Source: Desulfotignum sp. (GTDB lineage Bacteria > Desulfobacterota > Desulfobacteria > Desulfobacterales > Desulfobacteraceae). Taken from it: DNA of 9,289 nt. Shown piece after piece: positions 5,374 to 9,289 of this stretch. The stretch lies in NCBI GenBank assembly GCA_011390695.1, contig JAABRW010000434.1, positions 1-9,289 of the forward strand, read 5' to 3'. The position numbers and the translations under genes were made by a program. The notes below the pieces were generated by a model, which was not told the origin of the DNA, ran no database searches, and saw only the letters and a program-made list of their open reading frames with translations. The stretch's first letter is position 1, and the number at the start of each line of letters is the position of its first letter.

Positions 5374-7014
5374 ATGAACGTTTTCAAAACCAGGTTGTTG
5401 TGCTGCCTGCTTGGCTGGCTGCTGCTGTTTATACCACTGGCCGCGCATGCCACCAAAGGAGAGTCAGAGCAGTCCTACAAGACCTACGGGGCTGCCGAGG
5501 CCAAAAAAGTGGTGCAGCAGCCGGAACGATGGATCACGGCTGACCATTCCCGGCACGAGGTATTGAAAGAGACCTTCACCTCAGGTCCGGAAGTTACCGA
5601 AGCATGCTTGACATGCCACAATGAAGCCGGCCGTCAGTTTCACCAGGTAATCCACTGGACATGGCTGTGCCCGGCAGACCCGGAAAACAAGATGGGCAAA
5701 GCAGGCCTCACCCTGAACAATTTCTGAGTGAACATCCAGGGCAACGAGGCTCGTTGCACATCATGCCATGCAGGATACGGCTGGAAAGACGACACATTTG
5801 ATTTTTCTTCGGAACGAAACATCGACTGCCTGGTGTGTCACGATCAGACCGGCACATACGAAAAATTTCCCACAGGCGCAGGGCACCCTGTCTCAGAGCC
5901 GAAAAAATTCATGGGAAAAACCTATAATCCGCCTGACTGGAACAAGGTGGCCCAGAGTGTGGGCCGGCCTACGCGGAATAACTGCGGCACCTGCCACTTC
6001 TACGGGGGTGGCGGCGACGGTGTCAAGCACGGGGATCTGGATTCTTCGCTTCTGTCACCCGATGAACAGCTCGATGTCCACATGGATGCCGAAGGTCCGG
6101 ATTTTACCTGCATACGGTGCCACACCACCAAGGCACACAAAATCGCAGGGCGCTGTTACAAGAAGCCGGCGGCCAAAGAGTTAAAAAGCCTGATAGAAGA
6201 CGATCTCATCGAACGTATCACCTGTGTCTCCTGCCACACGGACAAACCCCACAAACCCGGAACCAAGGCCAACGACCACACAGACAAAGTCGCCTGCCAG
6301 TCCTGCCATATTCCGGCGTATGCCCGTCAGCTTCCCACCAAGATGTGGTGGGACTGGTCCACGGCCGGACGTATGAAAGACGGCAAACCTTACACCGAGC
6401 ACGGACCTTTTGGCAAGCATTCCTATGACACCAAGAAGGGCGAGTTTGTCTGGGCCAAGAATGTGGTTCCCGAATACTTCTGGTTCAACGGCGGCCTGGA
6501 ATACACCCTTCTAACGGATAAAATCGACCCCTCAAAACCGGTAAAACTCAACCGGGTCATGGGCAGCCGGGACGACCCCCGGTCCAGAATATACCCGTTC
6601 AAGGTCCATAAGGGCAAACAACCCTATGACAGCATACGCAATACCATGGCGGCGCTGCATCTGTTCAGCCCAAAGGAGGAAACCGCCTACTGGAGGTCCT
6701 ACGACTGGCAGAAGGCCATCAAAGCGGGTATGGAATATGTCGGCCTGGCGTACGGAGGCGAGTTCGGGTTCGTGGAAACCATATATCATTTTCCCATTAC
6801 CCATATGGTCGCCCCCAAAGAGAACCGGATCAGCTGTGAGGAATGTCACAGCCGGGACGGCCGCCTGGCCGATCTGGCAGGATTTTACATGCCCGGCCGG
6901 GATCACCACGCAGGACTGGACATGGTGGGGTGGATCGGTGTGGTCCTGAGTGTGATAGCGGTAATCCTTCACGGTACCTTCAGAAAAATTGCCGGCAAAA
7001 AAACACAAAGGTAA
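5374..7014 (+). CDS. Octahaem c-type cytochrome, tetrathionate reductase (OTR) family, probable selenoprotein
   Basis: Read through one in-frame TGA (5725-5727), this gives 546 residues. A signal peptide spans residues 1-26 (cleavage after AHA), so the protein is exported, as c-haem attachment requires. Eight CXXCH motifs start at residues 78, 128, 152, 204, 246, 284, 308 and 488. Conserved-looking blocks include IHWTW before the TGA, CTSCHAGYGWKD after it, and NNCGTCHFYGGGGDGVKHGD around haem 4. Residues about 517-535 form a C-terminal membrane anchor; the Shewanella OTR is soluble. Family enzymes reduce tetrathionate, and nitrite or hydroxylamine in vitro. The TGA is codon 118 in the context LNNF-U-VNIQ, where I recall a Cys in homologues. 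A SECIS-like hairpin follows. The GTG after the TGA has no ribosome binding site, and the second part alone would lack an export signal. The start at 5374 has AGGAGGT upstream. Alternatives are a nonsense mutation or a sequencing error at a TGC/TGT codon. Confidence 0.82.
5725..5757 (+). promoter_or_regulatory. Sec codon (TGA) with downstream SECIS-like hairpin
   Basis: The TGA at 5725-5727 is followed by a perfect 7-bp stem, GCAACGA (5741-5747) with TCGTTGC (5751-5757), closed by the loop GGC (5748-5750). Counting the T of TGA as 1, the loop lies at 24-26; the SelB-contacted G and U of the E. coli fdhF SECIS are at 23 and 24. A G in the first two loop positions at this distance fits the relaxed bacterial SECIS model. 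The bulged U and loop GU of E. coli are missing, which is common outside Enterobacteria. Confidence 0.65.
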
Positions 7015-7022
7015 AATATATT

Positions 7023-7688
7023 ATGAATGCAAAGAATATCATCTATCTTTATCCGCGTTTCGAGCGGTTCTGGCACTGGGCCCAGACCCTGCTCATTTTG
7101 GTGTTGCTCATCACCGGCTTTGAAATCCACGGCACCTATGCGTTTCTGGGTTTTGAAACCGCATTCACGGTCCATAATTTCTGTGCCTGGGCCTGGCTGA
7201 TTCTTTACATCTTTATCGTGTTCTGGATGGTGACCACCGGTGAATGGCGGCATTACATACCCACATTCCGAAAACTGTACGATGTAAGCTGTTACTATGC
7301 GTACGGCATTTTCAGGGGCGAAGTCCATCCTGTGCCCAAAAGCGTCCGCATAAAGCATAACCCCCTTCAAAGGCTCACCTATCTGGGGATCGTCTCGGTC
7401 CTGGTTCCCTACCAGATGGTCACCGGCTTTTTTTATTACTACTACAATTCCTGGCCCCTGCTCGGACTGGACTGGACCCTGGGAACAATGGGTTTTTTAC
7501 ACATGGCCGGGGCTTTTGCTTTTCTGATATTCCTGGTGGTCCATCTGTACATGATCACCACCGGCCCCACAGTCATGGCCCACACCCGGGCCATGTTCAC
7601 GGGCTGGGAAGAAGTGGAGGACGTACAGGCCTGTGAATGGGAAGACAAATCCCAAAAAAAGGAAACAGGTGCAGCCCTGAATGCCTGA
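7023..7688 (+). CDS. Di-haem cytochrome b (b561 / thiosulfate reductase-type) membrane subunit
   Basis: This is a 221-residue integral membrane protein with four predicted helices, roughly residues 20-40, 52-72, 118-138 and 160-180. Likely haem b ligands are His18 (FWHW), His51 (VHNF), and His160 and His174 (LHMAG and VVHLYM in the last helix). This is the layout of the cytochrome b subunits that link quinol to periplasmic reductases. The gene begins eight bases after the octahaem gene stops, so they are co-transcribed, and it should pass quinol electrons to that cytochrome. The start at 7023 is chosen because the family-like sequence MNAKNIIYLYPRFERFWHW begins there; an AAAGG lies about 10 bases upstream. 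The in-frame extension back to 6843 runs through the octahaem gene and is not real. The C-terminal tail is short, charged and cytoplasmic or periplasmic. Confidence 0.9.
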   Translation: MNAKNIIYLYPRFERFWHWAQTLLILVLLITGFEIHGTYAFLGFETAFTVHNFCAWAWLILYIFIVFWMVTTGEWRHYIPTFRKLYDVSCYYAYGIFRGEVHPVPKSVRIKHNPLQRLTYLGIVSVLVPYQMVTGFFYYYYNSWPLLGLDWTLGTMGFLHMAGAFAFLIFLVVHLYMITTGPTVMAHTRAMFTGWEEVEDVQACEWEDKSQKKETGAALNA

Positions 7689-7699
7689 AAGCAGGGGGC

Positions 7700-7744
7700 A
7701 CCGGTCAGGGCCGGCCGCATTCCGGCGTCGTGGCCACAACCGGT
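7700..7744. terminator. GC-rich nested hairpin between convergent operons
   Basis: ACCGGT at 7700-7705 can pair with ACCGGT at 7739-7744. Inside lies GCCGG (7710-7714) with CCGGC (7722-7726) around a 7-base loop. It fills the 55-base gap between the convergent cytochrome b and glycosyltransferase stops, so a bidirectional termination role is plausible. There is no T-tract, so intrinsic termination would be weak. Confidence 0.3.
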
Positions 7745-8427
7745 TATTTGTACAATGCCGCCAGCCTGTCTGCCGGAACCCCGAAATGATACAGCAGCCG
7801 GATCAGCCAGTTGCGGAGGGTGCAGATTGCAATGCCTTCCTTTTTCCACCGCCGGGAAGATGTGGTGGATTTCTGCTTCAGGATATGGATGCGGCAACCC
7901 TGCTTTCTGGTCCGGGTCATCAGTTCCAGGTCCTCCATGATGGGGATTTCCAAAAATCCGCCCACCCGGTCAAAATAGTCTTTTCTGAGAAAAATGCTCT
8001 GATCACCGTAGGGCACCCGGGTCAACCGGGACCTGAGATTGGCAAACCATTCAATGATCTTTAGAGGGATACGGTCATCATCGATCCCCAAAGAAAACGC
8101 CCCGCCCACCATGTCTTTTTCCCCGGAAAGCACATGTGTTATCAATTTCGGTGCATCCCCGGGCAGCATGGTATCGGCATGCAGGAACAGGAGAATATCT
8201 CCTTTGGCCATGGCAGCACCCTGGTTCATCTGCCTGGCCCGCCCCCTGACGGAATGGATCTTTTTGATCCAGGGCAGCGCAACAGCAGCAAGGGTGTCGC
8301 CTTCAGGGCTGCCGTCCACCACAATGATTTCATGGGCCGGTGCGGGAAAAATCGTCTGTACGGTTTCAAGAAACGCGTTGATGGTTTTTGCTTCCCGGAA
8401 AACCGGCATTATGACGGAAATGTTCAT
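7744..8427 (-). CDS. Family 2 glycosyltransferase, TIGR04283 type (rSAM/selenodomain-associated, arsenosugar-type)
   Basis: This 227-residue protein has a GT-A fold. Visible parts are the N-terminal strand ISVIMPVFRE, the nucleotide-binding VVDGSPEGD (residues 36-44), GRARQMNQGA (62-71), the DXD-like metal motif LHADT (82-86), YGDQSIFLRKDYF (140-152) and the acidic MED (164-166). GRARQMN with LFLHADT and GDQ-IFLR identifies the TIGR04283 group. That family was named for co-occurrence with a radical SAM/selenodomain protein and was later called arsenosugar biosynthesis glycosyltransferase. It probably transfers a sugar from a nucleotide donor. The ATG at 8427 follows the upstream gene's stop by one base (TGA-T-ATG), implying coupling; the in-frame ATG at 8454 has no ribosome binding site but would overlap that gene. 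No ArsS or ArsM gene is in the window. Confidence 0.88.
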   Translation of the reverse strand: MNISVIMPVFREAKTINAFLETVQTIFPAPAHEIIVVDGSPEGDTLAAVALPWIKKIHSVRGRARQMNQGAAMAKGDILLFLHADTMLPGDAPKLITHVLSGEKDMVGGAFSLGIDDDRIPLKIIEWFANLRSRLTRVPYGDQSIFLRKDYFDRVGGFLEIPIMEDLELMTRTRKQGCRIHILKQKSTTSSRRWKKEGIAICTLRNWLIRLLYHFGVPADRLAALYK

Positions 8428-8428
8428 A

Positions 8429-9088
8429 TCACCGGCTGCCCTGTTGGGTTTCATCTGTTCGGTGGCTGGAGAACAGACCGGTTTCTGCTGTAACAGCGTT
8501 CAGATCCTCCAGGGTATCGATGTCTCTTATGGCTGTCAGCAGGAAGGGTTTGCGCCGGCCTTCCGCCAATTTCTTCAGGGTGATGTTCAGCACATCCGGC
8601 GTGCTCCAGGGTATATCATCAAACATTTCAGGAAAAAAGCGGTCCTGTTTCATGGCCACCAGGTAGTATCCCCCGTCCAGGGCAGGACCGATCACCACAT
8701 CACATGTTTCGACGCTTTTTGCAGCCTCATCAAGGGTGGCGGCCGGCAGATGGGGCAGGTCACTGCCGGTCAGAATGACCCGGTCAAACCCCCGGACGAA
8801 TCCCTGTTCAAAGGCGTCCCGCATTTTATGACCCAGGTTCAAGCCTTTTTGCACCATGAAATCGAACCCGCTGCCAAGCCATTCCCGATAATCGGAAACC
8901 GGATGATCCGGATGACAGCTGATCACGGTGTCAAAGCCTGTTGACCGGCAGGTTGCCAGCATGGTCCGGACAAATCCGCGAAACAGCACAGCTGCTCTTT
9001 CCATGCCGATCTGCCTGCCGAGCCGGGTTTTGACCGACCCTGCCTGCGGATACTTTACCATAACAATAATGGCGGTACGTCTATGCAT
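8429..9088 (-). CDS. TIGR04282-type glycosyltransferase-like protein (DUF2064, rSAM/selenodomain-associated)
   Basis: This 219-residue nucleotidyltransferase/GT-A-like protein has the DUF2064/TIGR04282 signatures. They are VMVKYPQAGSVKTRLG (residues 9-24, basic loop near the N-terminus), NLGHKMRDAF (84-93), LTGSDLPHLP (106-115, the Asp near the nucleotide) and VVIGPALDGGYYLVA (131-145). The family resembles CofC/MobA-type nucleotidyltransferases and is usually paired with TIGR04283, as here. The pair is linked to arsenosugar-type metabolism by genome context. The start at 9088 is preferred: GGAAG lies four bases upstream and the family core begins just after it. The in-frame ATG at 9202 would add 38 residues with no family resemblance. 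The leader can form a small stem (TCCAT 9095-9099 with ATGGA 9105-9109) next to the ribosome binding site. Confidence 0.88.
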   Translation of the reverse strand: MHRRTAIIVMVKYPQAGSVKTRLGRQIGMERAAVLFRGFVRTMLATCRSTGFDTVISCHPDHPVSDYREWLGSGFDFMVQKGLNLGHKMRDAFEQGFVRGFDRVILTGSDLPHLPAATLDEAAKSVETCDVVIGPALDGGYYLVAMKQDRFFPEMFDDIPWSTPDVLNITLKKLAEGRRKPFLLTAIRDIDTLEDLNAVTAETGLFSSHRTDETQQGSR

Positions 9089-9133
9089 GTAACTTCCATC
9101 AAAAATGGATTTTCCAACTGCCCTAAAGCCGCT

Positions 9134-9159
9134 CAAGGGTAGCAAGCCCCTTGTTTTTT
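9134..9159 (+). terminator. Intrinsic terminator-like hairpin, plus strand, antisense to the transferase leader
   Basis: CAAGGG (9134-9139) and CCCTTG (9148-9153) form a perfect 6-bp stem around an 8-base loop, followed at once by six T (9154-9159). This is a standard intrinsic terminator shape in the plus direction. No plus-strand gene precedes it closer than the cytochrome b gene, which ends at 7688. It lies in the 5' leader of the leftward transferase operon, so it may stop antisense transcripts or end a short antisense RNA. Confidence 0.5.
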
Positions 9160-9289
9160 CAACAGGAAATATATCAGCAGATGCATTATTCATATTTGGC
9201 ATGCAATCGAAAAAACCGATATAAATCTATAATCCTATCAAAATTTGAAATTGGACAACACACAGCTTTCTGATATAGTTTTTCTCATT

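Noticed and set aside
5728..7014. Separate cytochrome gene starting at the GTG after the TGA
   Set aside because: There is no ribosome binding site before the GTG and no signal peptide, and the missing N-terminal part with haem 1 lies directly upstream in the same frame.
5374..7014. Octahaem gene as a pseudogene with a nonsense mutation
   Set aside because: Both sides of the TGA are intact, with no other stop or frameshift. The TGA sits at a presumed Cys position with a SECIS-like hairpin, and the downstream partner gene is intact. It remains possible without read data or proof of Sec machinery.
6843..7022. N-terminal extension of the cytochrome b
   Set aside because: It is the out-of-frame shadow of the octahaem gene; the family-like start is at 7023.
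8039..8944. 301-codon open frame on the plus strand
   Set aside because: It is antisense to two well-recognised transferase genes and its translation matches no family I recognise.

Overview
The window reads as a stretch of chromosome from an anaerobic, respiratory deltaproteobacterium, most like a Desulfobacteraceae-type sulfate reducer. This is an inference from gene content: a multihaem cytochrome c with a quinol-type cytochrome b, an Old Yellow Enzyme-type flavoprotein with a Cys-rich tail, an apparent in-frame selenocysteine codon, and two transferases of the 'rSAM/selenodomain-associated' (arsenosugar-type) families. No rRNA, tRNA, CRISPR array, insertion sequence or integrase was seen.

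Layout. 1-133 (-): the first 44 codons of a small uncharacterised protein running off the left edge. 492-1308 (+): an MntA/HepT (MNT/HEPN) toxin-antitoxin pair with overlapping genes. 1345-2229 (-): a LysR-type regulator. 2230-2730: a 500-bp non-coding stretch with a 13-bp palindrome, a GC-rich hairpin and a promoter for the next gene. 2731-3456 (+): a spermidine synthase-like / SAM-dependent methyltransferase-fold protein. 3475-4581 (-): an NADH:flavin oxidoreductase, preceded by a perfect-period 20-bp tandem repeat that overlaps its likely promoter. 4865-4996 (-): a 43-residue hydrophobic DUF3096-type membrane peptide. 5374-7014 (+): an octahaem cytochrome c of the tetrathionate reductase (OTR) family. 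7023-7688 (+): a four-helix cytochrome b. 7744-9088 (-): two glycosyltransferase-like genes of the TIGR04283 and TIGR04282 types, convergent with the cytochrome operon.

The main discovery candidate is the octahaem cytochrome. Its reading frame is interrupted once, by a TGA at 5725-5727, and continues in the same frame with full family similarity. The first part holds the signal peptide and haem 1; the second holds haems 2-8 and a C-terminal membrane anchor. The TGA falls where I recall family members carrying a Cys (an 'NNFC' context). It is followed at SECIS distance by a perfect 7-bp stem with a GGC loop (5741-5757). The simplest reading is one 546-residue selenoprotein with Sec at position 118, which ordinary gene callers would split into two genes or call a pseudogene. 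With the cytochrome b next door it would form a membrane-bound module taking electrons from quinol to a periplasmic octahaem active site. The true substrate (tetrathionate, nitrite, hydroxylamine or another S/N/Se/As compound) cannot be read from the sequence.
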